The translations under genes and the position numbers were made by a program. A stretch of 64,000 bases of DNA from Piscinibacter sp047602365 (GTDB lineage: Bacteria; Pseudomonadota; Gammaproteobacteria; Burkholderiales; Burkholderiaceae_C): contig JASGHM010000001.1 of assembly GCA_047602365.1 (NCBI GenBank), positions 496,001-560,000 of the forward strand, in the 5' to 3' direction. Shown piece by piece: positions 1 through 12,014 of this stretch. The stretch's first letter is position 1, and each line of letters starts with the position of its first letter. The notes beneath the pieces are model-generated. The model saw only the letters and a list, made by a program, of their open reading frames with translations. It ran no database searches and was not told the DNA's origin.

Positions 1-2324
<2,324 letters not shown>

Positions 2325-2343
2325 GCGACGGCGTGGCCGCCGT

Positions 2344-3096
2344 TCAGTAGGTCGCCCGCCCGCCCGAGATGTCGAACACCGCGCCGGTGGAGAACGAGCA
2401 GTCCTCCGAGGCCAGCCAGCCGATCAGCGCGGCGATCTCGTTCACCTGCACGAAGCGGCCCATCGGGATCTTCGACAGCATGAAGTTGATGTGCTGCTCG
2501 GACATCTGGTCGAAGATCGCCGTCTTCGCCGCCGCCGGCGAGACCGCGTTGACGAGGATGCCCTGCGTCGCCAGCTCCTTGGCCAGCGACTTGGTCAGCG
2601 CGATCAGCCCGGCCTTCGAGGCGCTGTAGTGCGATGCGTTCGGGTTGCCTTCCTTGCCGGCCACCGAGGCGACGTTGACGATGCGGCCGTAGCCGCGCTG
2701 CAGCATCTGCGGCACCACCGCGCGGCAGGTCAGGTAGGGCGCGATCAGGTTGACCTCGACGACACGCCGCCAAACCTCGGGCTGCAGCTCCCAGGTGGTG
2801 GCGTTGCCGCCGGTGATGCCGGCGTTGTTGACCAGGACGTCGATGCGGCCATGTGTTCGCATCACCGCGCCGGCGGCGGCGAGCACCGCGTCGGCATCGG
2901 TCAGCTCGACGGTGGCGGCATCCACCGTGCCGAGCGCGGACAAGGCCTCCTTCGCCGCGGCAGCCGCCTTCGCGTCGATGTCCCACAGCACCACGCTGGC
3001 ACCGGACAGCAGCATACGTTCCGCGGTGGCGTAGCCGATGCCCTGCGCACCGCCGGTGATGACCGCGACGCGGCCGTTCAGGTCGAGCTGGTTCAT
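2344..3096 (-). CDS. SDR-family NAD(P)-dependent oxidoreductase
   Basis: A 250-residue classical short-chain dehydrogenase. It has the Rossmann glycine motif TGGAQGIG near residue 14, the NNAG motif mid-protein and the catalytic Tyr-x-x-x-Lys as YSASK near residue 156, with an upstream Ser. The ATG at 3096 overlaps the stop of the denD-like gene as ATGA, so the two are translationally coupled in one minus-strand operon with the otnI- and ltnD-like genes. Related SDRs next to aldonate or deconate genes oxidise hydroxyl groups of sugar acids, for example 2-keto-3-deoxy-pentonates or -fuconates. That substrate is inferred from context; the sequence itself shows only the SDR class. Confidence 0.9.
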   Translation of the reverse strand: MNQLDLNGRVAVITGGAQGIGYATAERMLLSGASVVLWDIDAKAAAAAKEALSALGTVDAATVELTDADAVLAAAGAVMRTHGRIDVLVNNAGITGGNATTWELQPEVWRRVVEVNLIAPYLTCRAVVPQMLQRGYGRIVNVASVAGKEGNPNASHYSASKAGLIALTKSLAKELATQGILVNAVSPAAAKTAIFDQMSEQHINFMLSKIPMGRFVQVNEIAALIGWLASEDCSFSTGAVFDISGGRATY

Positions 3097-4113
3097 CGGG
3101 CGAGCCCCTTCAGTGCCTCGGCCGCATTCGGGCCCTTCTCGCAGTCGGCGATGTACTGGCGGATGATGTCGGCGAACGAGCTGTCGGGTTGCAGGCCCAG
3201 CGCGGCGGCGCGGCCCGGGCCGGCACCGGTCGGCCAGTTGGCGACGATGCCGGCGATGCGCTCGTCGCGCTCGAAGCGCACCCGCTCGCGCACCGACTTG
3301 CCGGCGACTTGTTCGAGGGCCTGCAGCATCTCGGCGACCGTCACGTTCAGGCCCGCCAGGTTCATCGCCAGGCGGCCCTTGAAGGCCTCGCGGCTGGCTT
3401 CGTAGACGGCGATCAGGCCATCGACCGTGCGCCCCGGCGAGGACACCGGGTGCGAGACTTCCGGCGACACCGGGCAGATCGATTCCACGCCGGCCAGCGG
3501 CTCGCGGATGATGCCGCTGAAGAACGAGGACGCCGCGCCGTTGGGCTTGCCCGGGCGCACGGTCACCGTCATCAACCGCGCGCTGCGGCCGTCGATGTAG
3601 CCCTTGCGCGTGTAGTCGGAGACCAGGTGCTCGCAGATCAGCTTCTGCGTGCCGTAGCTGGTCTGCGGCGCCGGCAGCGTGGTGTCGGTGACGACCTTGG
3701 GCATCGGCCACCGCCGCGTCGGGCCCGAACACCGCGATCGAGCTGCTGAACACGAAACGCGGCACCTTGCCACCTTTGGGCAGCTGCAGGCGGAAGCCGT
3801 CGAGCAGCGCGCGCGTGCTGTCGAGGTTGCTGCGCAGGCCGAGATCGAAATCGGCCTCGCATTCACCCGACACCGCCGAGGCGAGGTGGAACACGCCGTC
3901 GAAGCCCTCTTCCGCGAGGCCTGCGGTCTGCGCCAGCAGCGCACCGGTGCGCGCGCTGACGCGTGCATCGGCGAGCAGGTCGGCCGGTGGCGCGAACTGG
4001 TCGGCCAGCACGATCTGGTCGATCTTCGCGCCGGCCAGCGTGCCGCGCGCCAGCAGCGTGCGCGCGAGGCGTGCGCCGACGAAACCGGCGCCGCCGGTGA
4101 TGAGCAACTTCAT
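3093..4113 (-). pseudogene. denD: D-erythronate dehydrogenase-like NAD-dependent epimerase/dehydratase (frame broken once)
   Basis: The N-terminal part (from ATG 4113) reads MKLLITGGAGFVGARLA, the NAD-binding start of extended SDRs. The frame is lost near base 3705, where one extra base (or two missing) separates the segment ending in FSSSIAVFGPDAAVA from the segment beginning MPKVVTDTT. The second segment carries the active-site SYGTQK motif and the DenD-like stretch RPGKPNGAASSFFSGIIREP. Joined, the product is about 339 residues, normal for DenD (NAD-dependent oxidation of D-erythronate to 2-oxo-tetronate). It follows otnI by 3 bases and its stop overlaps the next SDR start. All family motifs survive on both sides of one small shift, so a sequence error is more likely than decay. 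Without the correction this is a pseudogene. Confidence 0.78.
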
Positions 4114-4116
4114 CGT

Positions 4117-4908
4117 TCAACGATCCTTCTGGGGTTGGTAGGGCTTGAACCAGCCGAGCCCGGCGGAGGTGCCGGCGCGCGGGCGGTACTCGGCGCCGAT
4201 CACGCCGGCGTAGCCCAGCGAGTCGATCAGCGCGAACAGGTAGGGGTAGTTCACCTCGCCGAGGTCGGGCTCGTGGCGCTCGGGCACGCCGGCGATCTGG
4301 ATGTGGCCGACCCGCCCGCTCGGCAGGTACTGCTTCAGCTTCACGGCCAGGTCGCCCTCGACGATCTGGCAGTGGTACAGGTCCATCTGCACTCGCAGGT
4401 TGGGCGCCTCCGACAGCTGCACGACCTCGTGCGCGTGGTCCTGGCGGTTGAGGAAGAAGCCGGGGATGTCGCGGGTGTTGATCGGCTCGATCAGGAACTC
4501 GATGCTGCGGTCCTGCTCGGCCGCCCAGGCCAGGTTCTCGACGTAGAGGTCGCGCAGCGAGGCGCGGTCGTGCCCTTTCGGTTGCAGCCCGGCCATCAGG
4601 TGGATGCGCGGGCAGCGCAGCGCATGCGCGTAGTCGATCGCGCGCAGCACGCCGCTGCGGAACTCGTCGCCGCGGCCGGGCAGGCAGGCCAGGCCGCGCT
4701 CGCCGGCGGCCCAGTCGCCTGGCGGCGCGTTGAACAGCGCCTGCTGCAGGCCGTGGTCGGCCAGCCGCTTCGCGATCTCGCTGGCCTGGAACTCGTAGGG
4801 GAACAGGTACTCGACGGCGTCGAAGCCGTCCTTCGCTGCCGCGGCGAAGCGGTCGAGGAAGGCGTGCTCGCCGTACATCATCGACAGGTTGGCGGCAAAG
4901 CGCGGCAT
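4117..4908 (-). CDS. otnI: 2-oxo-tetronate isomerase / hydroxypyruvate isomerase-like protein
   Basis: A 263-residue TIM-barrel protein of the Hyi/OtnI family, reading from the internal ATG at 4908, which has the Shine-Dalgarno sequence GGGGAG. Visible family signatures include NLSMMYGEH at the N-terminus, the metal-site glutamate in FLIEPINTRDIPGFFL, QMDLYHCQ in the middle and GAEYRPR near the C-terminus. OtnI isomerises 2-oxo-tetronate between its C2- and C3-keto forms in D-erythronate and L-threonate catabolism. Here it sits between the ltnD-like and denD-like genes, as expected for that pathway. As written, its frame is joined to the upstream ltnD reading frame. Hydroxypyruvate isomerase activity is the alternative assignment. 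Confidence 0.82.
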   Translation of the reverse strand: MPRFAANLSMMYGEHAFLDRFAAAAKDGFDAVEYLFPYEFQASEIAKRLADHGLQQALFNAPPGDWAAGERGLACLPGRGDEFRSGVLRAIDYAHALRCPRIHLMAGLQPKGHDRASLRDLYVENLAWAAEQDRSIEFLIEPINTRDIPGFFLNRQDHAHEVVQLSEAPNLRVQMDLYHCQIVEGDLAVKLKQYLPSGRVGHIQIAGVPERHEPDLGEVNYPYLFALIDSLGYAGVIGAEYRPRAGTSAGLGWFKPYQPQKDR

Positions 4909-5850
4909 GCGGTGCTCCCCGGCTCGCGTCAGGGCTCTCTTGCTACCTTGCGGCAGTTCGAGGCCGGCGAGCGCGGCGTAGAACTTGACCACCGCCGCGT
5001 CGTCCTCGTTGCCGTGGCCGGCCGCCGCAGTGGCGAGGTAGAGCTGGTGTGCCGCCGCCGCAAGCGGCAACGGGAAGGCCAGCTTGCGCGCCGCATCGAG
5101 CACGATGCCGAGGTCCTTGACGAAGATGTTGACGCTGGACAGCGGCGTGTAGTCGCCGTCGAGGATGTGCGGCACGCGGTTCTGGAACATCCAGCTCATG
5201 CCGGCCGAATTGCAGATCACCTCGTAGAGCTGCGCCGGGTCGGCGCCGGCGCGCATGCCCAGCGCCATCGCTTCGCAGGCGGTGGCGATGTGCACGCCGG
5301 CCAGGTGCTGGTTGACCATCTTCACGGTGGAGCCGACGCCGGCCTTGTCGCCCAGCCGGTAGACCTTGCCGGCGATCGCGTCGAGCACGGCGCCAGCGGC
5401 CTCGAAGGCTTCCGGCCGGCCGGAGGCCATCACCGTCATCTGGCCGTCGGCGGCCTTCTTCGCGCCGCCAGACACCGGGCCGTCGATCAGGTGGATGCCG
5501 CGCTCGGCGAGCTTCGCCTCCCAGGTCGGCGGCAGCGACGGGTCGACGGTGGCCGAGGCGATCACCACCGAGCCGCGGCGCAGCAGCGCGGCGAGCCCCT
5601 CCGCACCGCCGGTGCCGAACAGCAGGCTTTCGGTCTGCGCGGCGTTGACCACCAGCAGCTGCACCACGTCGCAGCGCTGCGCGAGCTCGGCCAGCGACCC
5701 GGCGAGCTGCCCGCCGGCCGCGGCGAAGCGCGTGCGCGCCGCCTCGGTGGTGTCCAGCCCCCAGGTGGTCACGCCGCGCTTCATCGCCGAGACGGCGGCG
5801 CCGTAGCCCATCGAACCGAGGCCGATCACGCCCAGCACCTTGCCGCTCAT
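4117..5850 (-). CDS. ltnD: L-threonate/2-hydroxy-3-oxopropionate dehydrogenase-like protein read through into an OtnI-like domain (577 residues as written)
   Basis: Residues 1-300 are a beta-hydroxyacid dehydrogenase of the LtnD/GarR class: GLGSMGYG dinucleotide loop, GPVSGGAKKA substrate loop near 121, and catalytic Lys in STVKMVNQH near 172. LtnD oxidises L-threonate to 2-oxo-tetronate. The frame then continues without a stop into a 263-residue hydroxypyruvate-isomerase-like protein starting MPRFAANLSMMYGEH. The junction looks artificial: in the next frame a stop lies at 4929-4931, giving a normal-length LtnD, and a good ribosome site (GGGGAG at 4915-4920) sits 6 bases before the internal ATG at 4908. 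One extra base (or two missing) near 4940-4955 would explain it; a true fusion is the alternative. The ATG at 5850 overlaps the GntR stop (ATGA). Confidence 0.75.
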   Translation of the reverse strand: MSGKVLGVIGLGSMGYGAAVSAMKRGVTTWGLDTTEAARTRFAAAGGQLAGSLAELAQRCDVVQLLVVNAAQTESLLFGTGGAEGLAALLRRGSVVIASATVDPSLPPTWEAKLAERGIHLIDGPVSGGAKKAADGQMTVMASGRPEAFEAAGAVLDAIAGKVYRLGDKAGVGSTVKMVNQHLAGVHIATACEAMALGMRAGADPAQLYEVICNSAGMSWMFQNRVPHILDGDYTPLSSVNIFVKDLGIVLDAARKLAFPLPLAAAAHQLYLATAAAGHGNEDDAAVVKFYAALAGLELPQGSKRALTRAGEHRMPRFAANLSMMYGEHAFLDRFAAAAKDGFDAVEYLFPYEFQASEIAKRLADHGLQQALFNAPPGDWAAGERGLACLPGRGDEFRSGVLRAIDYAHALRCPRIHLMAGLQPKGHDRASLRDLYVENLAWAAEQDRSIEFLIEPINTRDIPGFFLNRQDHAHEVVQLSEAPNLRVQMDLYHCQIVEGDLAVKLKQYLPSGRVGHIQIAGVPERHEPDLGEVNYPYLFALIDSLGYAGVIGAEYRPRAGTSAGLGWFKPYQPQKDR

Positions 5851-6653
5851 GCTCGCACTGCCTTTCGTGCCGGCAGACGCTTGCCGCGCGGCTTCTCGCG
5901 CGCAATCACGCCGCCCTGCTCGAGCCGGCGTTCGCCGTGCAGCAGGTGCTGGGTCGCGCAGCGCCGCGCGCCGGCGGGGTCGCGCCGGGCGATCGCGTCG
6001 ACCATCGCGCGGTGCTCGTTGCGCACCTGCTCCATGAAGTCGCGCCGTCGCGACTCGTTGCCCCGCGTGATGCGCATCGCCTCGCGCAGGTACTGCTCGA
6101 AGAAGCCGAGCAGCAGGCTGAACTGCGGGTTGCCGGTGGCCTCGCCGATGGCGCGGTGGAAGGCCAGGTCCTCGGCGACGCCGTCGCGGCCCTCGGCCTC
6201 GGCGCGGTCGATCTCGGCCAATGCGCGCTTCAGGCCGGCGATCTGCGTGCGGCTGGCGCGCTGCGCGGCCAGCGCGGCGATCTCGCCCTCGAGCACGCGC
6301 CGCACCTCGACGACATGCACGACCGCGTCGACCGACTCGAGCACGCTGGGGTCGAACACCAGCGGATGGTTGGCCGCCGGCGGCGCCACGTAGACCCCCG
6401 AGCCCTGGCGCGACACCAGCAGGCCGCGCGACTTCAGCTGGTGCACCGCCTCGCGCACCACCGTGCGCGAGACGCCGTGCGACTCGGCGAGCTGCTGCTC
6501 GCTGGGCAGGCGGTCACCGGGCTTCAGATGACCACCGTCGAGCTGCGCTTCGAGCAGCTCGGCGAGCCGGTCCGACAGCCGCTGCGCCACCAGCCGGCCA
6601 GCGCCCGACACCGGGGAAACGCGGGGTGGGGCGAGGCCGATTGACATGGTCAT
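5847..6653 (-). CDS. GntR-family (FadR/FCD subclass) transcriptional regulator
   Basis: About 268 residues from ATG 6653, with an alternative ATG at 6647; neither has a clear ribosome site. The N-terminal winged helix shows LKPGDRLPSEQQLAESHGVSRTVVREAV and a wing ending GSGVYV. The C-terminal FCD ligand-binding domain shows VRRVLEGEIAALAA, DLAFHRAIGEATGNP and NEHRAMVDAIARRDP; its conserved Asp and His residues usually bind a metal and a carboxylic acid. FCD regulators commonly answer to sugar acids. It is the first gene of the minus-strand catabolic operon, diverges from the ABC importer, and has a near-consensus FCD operator at its own start. It probably represses both directions until a substrate acid is present (inference). 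Confidence 0.92.
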   Translation of the reverse strand: MTMSIGLAPPRVSPVSGAGRLVAQRLSDRLAELLEAQLDGGHLKPGDRLPSEQQLAESHGVSRTVVREAVHQLKSRGLLVSRQGSGVYVAPPAANHPLVFDPSVLESVDAVVHVVEVRRVLEGEIAALAAQRASRTQIAGLKRALAEIDRAEAEGRDGVAEDLAFHRAIGEATGNPQFSLLLGFFEQYLREAMRITRGNESRRRDFMEQVRNEHRAMVDAIARRDPAGARRCATQHLLHGERRLEQGGVIAREKPRGKRLPARKAVRA

Positions 6654-6657
6654 CAGG

Positions 6658-6668
6658 TTATCATACAA
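6658..6668. promoter_or_regulatory. Candidate GntR/FCD operator in divergent promoter region
   Basis: On the minus strand the site reads TTGTATGATAA, which differs from the FCD consensus TNGTNNNACNA at one position. It lies directly before the regulator start (6653) and 46 bases before the ATPase start (6714), where a repressor could control both directions. This is a motif match by eye only. It matches no obvious -10 or -35 element. Confidence 0.4.
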
Positions 6669-6713
6669 CTTGCCCGGCTCACAACGAACACAACGATCGC
6701 GGAGACAGACGGC

Positions 6714-7796
<1,083 letters not shown>

Positions 7797-7854
7797 AGCT
7801 CCGCTTCCCGCCCTTCCCTCCCTCACTGCACTCACACGCCAAGGAGACAAGACG

Positions 7855-9175
7855 ATGGACAACTTCAACCGCCGCCGCTTCCTCGAGGGCACCGCGGCGA
7901 CCGCCGCGCTCGGCGGATCGAGCGTCTTCGCCCCCGCCGTCCATGCGCAGTCCGCACCGGCCTACAAGCCCGAGAAGGGCGCCAAGCTGCGCGTGCTGCG
8001 CTGGAGCCGCTTCGTGCAGGGCGACATCGACCAGTACATGAAGAACGTCGCCGCCTTCACCGCCAAGACCGGCGTCGAGGTGCGTGTCGACAACGAGGGC
8101 TGGGAAGACGTGCGCCCGAAGGCCGCGGTGGCCGCCAACACCGGCGCCGGCCCGGACATCATCCTGTCGACCAACGACGACGCCAACCTCTACCCCGAGA
8201 AGCTGCTCGACGTCACCGACCTGTGCGAGTACCTGGGCAAGAAGTACGGCGGCTGGTACCCGGCGGCGCAGGCCTACCTGCGCCCGGACGGCAAGAAGTG
8301 GATCGGCGTGGCGCTCGGCGCCGCCGGCTCGATGCTGGTCTACCGCCAGAGCCACGTGAAGGCCGCCGGCTTCGACAGCATCCCGCGCGACACCGCCGGC
8401 TTCCTGAAGCTGCTGCAGGCGCTGAAGGAGAAGGGCACGCCGGCCGGCCTGGCGCTGGGCAACGCGACCGGCGACGGCCTGTGGTGCAACTGGCTGGTCT
8501 GGTCGCACGGCGGCATGCTGGTCGACAAGGACAACAAGGTGGTGATCGACAGCCCGCAGACGCTCGCCGCGCTGGAGTACGCCAAGGAGATGTACGCCAC
8601 CTTCGTGCCGGGCACGCTGTCGTGGCTGGACCCGAACAACAACAAGGCCTTCCTCGACGGCCAGATCAGCCTGACCAACAACGGCATCTCGATCTACTAC
8701 GCCGCGAAGAACTCGAAGGACGAGAAGATCGCCGCGCTGAAGGACGACATCTACCACGCCGTCCTTCCCGATCGGCCCGGCGGGCGTGCCGACCGAGTCG
8801 CACCTGTTCTTCAACCAGATGATCATGAAGTACACGAAGTACCCGCAGGCAGCCAAGGAGTTCCTGCGCTTCATGATGGAACAGGAGCAGTTCGACCCGT
8901 GGCTGACGGCGGCCGGCGGCTACATCGCACACCCGCTGGACGCCTACTCGAAGACGGCGGTCTGGACGTCCGATCCGAAGCACACCGCCTATCGCGACTG
9001 CGTGAAGAACATGCGGCCGGCGGGTTATGCGGGCAAGCTGGGCTACGCCTCGGCCGGCGCCGGCGCCGACTTCATCATCGTCAACATGGTGGCGGAAGCG
9101 GCCAGCGGCTCGAAGACGCCGAAGGAAGCGGCCGAGCGGGCGCAGAAGCGCGCGGAGCGGTACTACAAAGTCTGA
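7855..9175 (+). pseudogene. ABC transporter extracellular sugar-binding protein, Tat-type signal (frame broken once)
   Basis: The start has a strong ribosome site (AAGGAGA). The N-terminus is a twin-arginine signal (NRRRFLEGTAATAALGG) ending in a VHAQS-type cleavage site, so folded export by Tat is likely. The body is a family-1 solute-binding protein (MalE/UgpB-like), about 440 residues when joined. The frame breaks near 8763-8764: one extra C in GTCCTTCCC separates ...DDIYHA from the continuing FPIGPAGVPTE segment, which runs on to ...RAERYYKV and the stop at 9175. The rest of its importer is intact, so an indel in the sequence is the simplest explanation. It would deliver substrate to the permeases downstream. 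Confidence 0.85.
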
Positions 9176-9252
9176 TATTCCGGACGCGCGCTTCGCGCGC
9201 GCGCCGGAATATCTCGTCTCGTTGGAACGTCGCGCCCGCAGGGCGTGACGTT
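9174..9252 (+). promoter_or_regulatory. Two tandem stem-loops between binding-protein and permease genes
   Basis: The first inverted repeat (9174-9213) pairs GATATTCCGG with CCGGAATATC around a GC core with a TTCG loop. It begins on the binding-protein stop codon. The second (9226-9252) pairs AACGTCGCGCCC with GGGCGTGACGTT around GCA with one mismatch. Neither has a U-tract. Stem-loops placed here in binding-protein-dependent operons often protect the upstream message from 3' exonucleases or attenuate readthrough, giving more binding protein than permease. That function is inferred. Confidence 0.6.
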
Positions 9253-9295
9253 CAACTCGCCGGGTCTTGCGGCTCGGCCTGCGGCCTTCGCACTC

Positions 9296-10201
9296 ATGAG
9301 TTTGCTCGAGAAGTTTCAGAACAATCGCAACGCGCTCGGCTGGGCCTTCATGCTGCCGGCCGCGGTGCTGTTGCTGCTGTTCCTGACTTATCCGCTGGGG
9401 CTGGGTACTTGGCTGGGCTTCACCGACGCGAAGATCGGGCGCTCGGGCGAATGGATCGGGATCGAGAACTTCTCCTTCCTGGTCGGCGACAGCGTCACGC
9501 GGCTGGCGCTGTTCAACACGCTCTTCTACACCGTCGTCGCCAGCATCCTGAAGTTCGTGCTCGGGCTGTGGCTGGCGCTGCTGCTCAACCGCAACCTGCC
9601 GTTCAAGACCTTCTTCCGCGCCGTCGTGCTGCTGCCCTGGATCGTGCCGACGGCGCTGTCGGCGATCGCCTTCTGGTGGATCTACGACTCGCAGTTCTCG
9701 ATCATCAGCTGGGTGCTGACACGGCTGGGCCTGATCGGCCACTACATCGACTTCCTCGGCGACCCGTGGAACGCCAGGCTGTCGACCATCGCCGCCAACG
9801 TGTGGCGCGGCATCCCCTTCGTCGCGATCTCGCTGCTGGCCGGGCTGCAGACCATCTCGCCGTCGTACTACGAGGCCTCGGCGCTCGACGGCGCCACACC
9901 GTGGCAGCAGTTCCGCCACGTCACGCTGCCGCTGCTGTCGCCGATCATCGCGGTGGTGATGACCTTCTCGGTGCTGTTCACCTTCACCGACTTCCAGCTG
10001 ATCTACGTGCTGACGCGCGGCGGCCCGCTGAACGCCACCCACCTGATGGCCACGCTGGCCTTCCAGCGCGGCATCTCCGGCGGCGCGCTCGCCGAAGGCG
10101 CCGCCATCGCGACGCTGATGGTGCCCTTCCTGCTGGCCGCCATCATGTTCAGCTACTTCGGGCTGCAGCGCCGCGCCTGGCAACAGGGAAGCGACAAGTG
10201 A
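9296..10201 (+). CDS. Sugar ABC transporter permease (MalF/UgpA-like)
   Basis: A 301-residue inner-membrane protein. I chose the ATG at 9296 (MSLLEKFQNNRN) because the upstream extension to 9245 is encoded by stem-loop sequence. It has about six transmembrane segments; the first begins near residue 14 (FMLPAAVLLLLFLTYPL). The cytoplasmic EAA loop that docks on the ATPase reads YYEASALDGATPWQQFRHVTLP. It pairs with the second permease 10 bases downstream to form the channel of the CUT1-type importer. Confidence 0.93.
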   Translation: MSLLEKFQNNRNALGWAFMLPAAVLLLLFLTYPLGLGTWLGFTDAKIGRSGEWIGIENFSFLVGDSVTRLALFNTLFYTVVASILKFVLGLWLALLLNRNLPFKTFFRAVVLLPWIVPTALSAIAFWWIYDSQFSIISWVLTRLGLIGHYIDFLGDPWNARLSTIAANVWRGIPFVAISLLAGLQTISPSYYEASALDGATPWQQFRHVTLPLLSPIIAVVMTFSVLFTFTDFQLIYVLTRGGPLNATHLMATLAFQRGISGGALAEGAAIATLMVPFLLAAIMFSYFGLQRRAWQQGSDK

Positions 10202-10211
10202 GCCAAGCGAC

Positions 10212-11084
10212 ATGAGCAACGTGAACGACGACATCGTCGGCATGGACTACCTGCAGTCCGTGCCGCGCCGCTGGGTGACGATGTACATCCCGATCGGCAT
10301 CTTCGTGTTCGTGCTGCTGTTCCCGTTCTACTGGATGGTGGTCACCTCGCTCAAGCCCGACCAGGAACTGCTGTCGCAGACCGGCAACCCGTTCTGGATC
10401 GTGCAGCCGACGCTGGCCCACTTCGAGAAGCTGCTGTTCCGCACCGAGTATCCGGCCTGGCTGTGGAACACGGTGGTGGTGTCGGTGGTGTCCACCGCGC
10501 TGTCGCTGGTCGCGTCGGTGCTGGCCGCCTACGCGATCGAGCGGCTGCGCTTCCAGGGCGCCAAGCCGGCCGGCGGCGCGATCTTCCTCGCCTACCTGGT
10601 GCCGCCGTCGATCCTGTTCATCCCGCTGGCGGCGATCGTCGTCAACCTCGGGCTGTTCGACTCGCGCTGGGCACTGATCCTCACCTACCCGACCTTCCTG
10701 ATCCCGTTCTGCACCTGGCTGCTGATGGGCTACTTCCGCTCCATCCCCTACGAGCTGGAGGAATGCGCGCTGATCGACGGCGCCAGCCGCTGGCAGATCC
10801 TGATCAAGATCGTGCTGCCGCTGGCGGTACCCGGGCTGATCTCGGCCGGCATCTTCGCCTTCACGCTCTCGTGGAACGAGTTCATCTATGCGCTGACCTT
10901 CGTCTCCTCGTCGGAGAACAAGACGGTGCCGGTCGGCGTGGTCACCGAGCTGGTCGAGGGCGACGTCTACCACTGGGGCCCGCTGATGGCCGGCGCGCTG
11001 CTCGGCTCGCTGCCGGTGGCCTTCGTCTACTCGTTCTTCGTCGAACACTACGTGTCGGGCATGACCGGCTCGGTGAAGGAGTGA
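10212..11084 (+). CDS. Carbohydrate ABC transporter permease (MalG/UgpE-like)
   Basis: A 290-residue inner-membrane protein with about six transmembrane helices, the first at IPIGIFVFVLLFPFYWMVV. The EAA coupling loop is ELEECALIDGASRWQILIKIV, and a typical MalG-like segment (FTLSWNEFIYALTF) follows. It starts 10 bases after the MalF-like gene and ends 4 bases before a dehydrogenase gene, so transport and metabolism are co-transcribed. It forms the second half of the channel energised by the ATPase at 6714. Confidence 0.94.
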   Translation: MSNVNDDIVGMDYLQSVPRRWVTMYIPIGIFVFVLLFPFYWMVVTSLKPDQELLSQTGNPFWIVQPTLAHFEKLLFRTEYPAWLWNTVVVSVVSTALSLVASVLAAYAIERLRFQGAKPAGGAIFLAYLVPPSILFIPLAAIVVNLGLFDSRWALILTYPTFLIPFCTWLLMGYFRSIPYELEECALIDGASRWQILIKIVLPLAVPGLISAGIFAFTLSWNEFIYALTFVSSSENKTVPVGVVTELVEGDVYHWGPLMAGALLGSLPVAFVYSFFVEHYVSGMTGSVKE

Positions 11085-11088
11085 GCCG

Positions 11089-11997
11089 ATGAGCGACGCC
11101 AAGCCGGTGGTCGGCTTCATCGGCGTGGGCCTGATGGGCCACGGCATGGCGAAGAACCTGGTCACCAAGGGCCACCCGCTGGTGATCATGGGCCACCGCA
11201 ATCGTGAGCCGGTCGAGCACCTGTTGTCGCTCGGCGCGCGCGAGGCCGCGACGCCGCGAGAGCTGGCGCAGCAGTGCGAGATCGTGCACCTGTGCGTGAC
11301 CGGCTCGCCGCAGGTCGAGGCGCTGCTGCGCAGGCCCGACGGCCTGCTCGCCGGCGCCAGGCCGGGCACGGTGATCGTCGACTGCTCGACCTCCAACCCG
11401 GTGTCGACGCTGGCGCTGGCGGCCGAGGCCGACGCGCGTGGCGTTCACTTCGTCGACGCGCCGCTGTCGCGCACGCCCAAGGAGGCCGAGGCCGGCACGC
11501 TGGACACCATGGTCGGCGCCTCGCCCGAGGTGTTCGCCCGCCTCGAGCCGGTGCTGCGCTGCTGGGCCGGCAACGTGGTCCGCCTCGGGCCGGTCGGCCT
11601 GGGCCACAAGATGAAGCTGATCAACAACTTCGTCGCGATGGGCTATGCGGCGCTGTTCTCCGAGGCGCTGGCGATCGCGCGCAAGGCTGGCCTGACGGTG
11701 GAGCAGTTCCACTCGGTCATCGGCTCGGGCCGCATGCGCAGCCCCTTCTACGACACCTTCATGCAGTGGACGCTCGCGCACGACGAGAACGCCCACCGCT
11801 TCACGATCAGCAATGCCCACAAGGACATGCGCTATCTGGCCGCGATGGCCAACGAGGCCGGGGCGGTGAACCCGCTGCAGGCCGACGTCAAGAACATGTT
11901 CGCCGCGATGGAAGCGGCCGGCGAAGGCGCGCGCTTCGTGCCGATGCTGGCCGACTTCGTCGCCCGCCTGAACGGGCTGGACGAACCGCGGCGCTGA
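11089..11997 (+). CDS. 3-hydroxyisobutyrate dehydrogenase-family NAD(P)-dependent oxidoreductase
   Basis: A 302-residue beta-hydroxyacid dehydrogenase. It has an N-terminal Rossmann loop (GFIGVGLMGHGMAKNL) and catalytic Lys in GLGHKMKLINNF near 175. Where LtnD and GarR carry GPVSGG, this one has APLSRTPKEAEAG, marking a different subgroup and probably a different acid substrate. It lies between the first importer and the aldonate dehydratase, each 4-17 bases away, so it belongs to the same operon. A role in reducing or oxidising a semialdehyde or hydroxy acid from the dehydratase branch is inferred from position; tartronate-semialdehyde reductase is one candidate. Confidence 0.88.
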   Translation: MSDAKPVVGFIGVGLMGHGMAKNLVTKGHPLVIMGHRNREPVEHLLSLGAREAATPRELAQQCEIVHLCVTGSPQVEALLRRPDGLLAGARPGTVIVDCSTSNPVSTLALAAEADARGVHFVDAPLSRTPKEAEAGTLDTMVGASPEVFARLEPVLRCWAGNVVRLGPVGLGHKMKLINNFVAMGYAALFSEALAIARKAGLTVEQFHSVIGSGRMRSPFYDTFMQWTLAHDENAHRFTISNAHKDMRYLAAMANEAGAVNPLQADVKNMFAAMEAAGEGARFVPMLADFVARLNGLDEPRR

Positions 11998-12014
11998 CCT
12001 TCCGGGAGCATTCG

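Noticed and set aside
9245..9295. Longer start for the MalF-like permease
   Set aside because: The extra residues are coded by the end of a stem-loop and are unlike permease N-termini.
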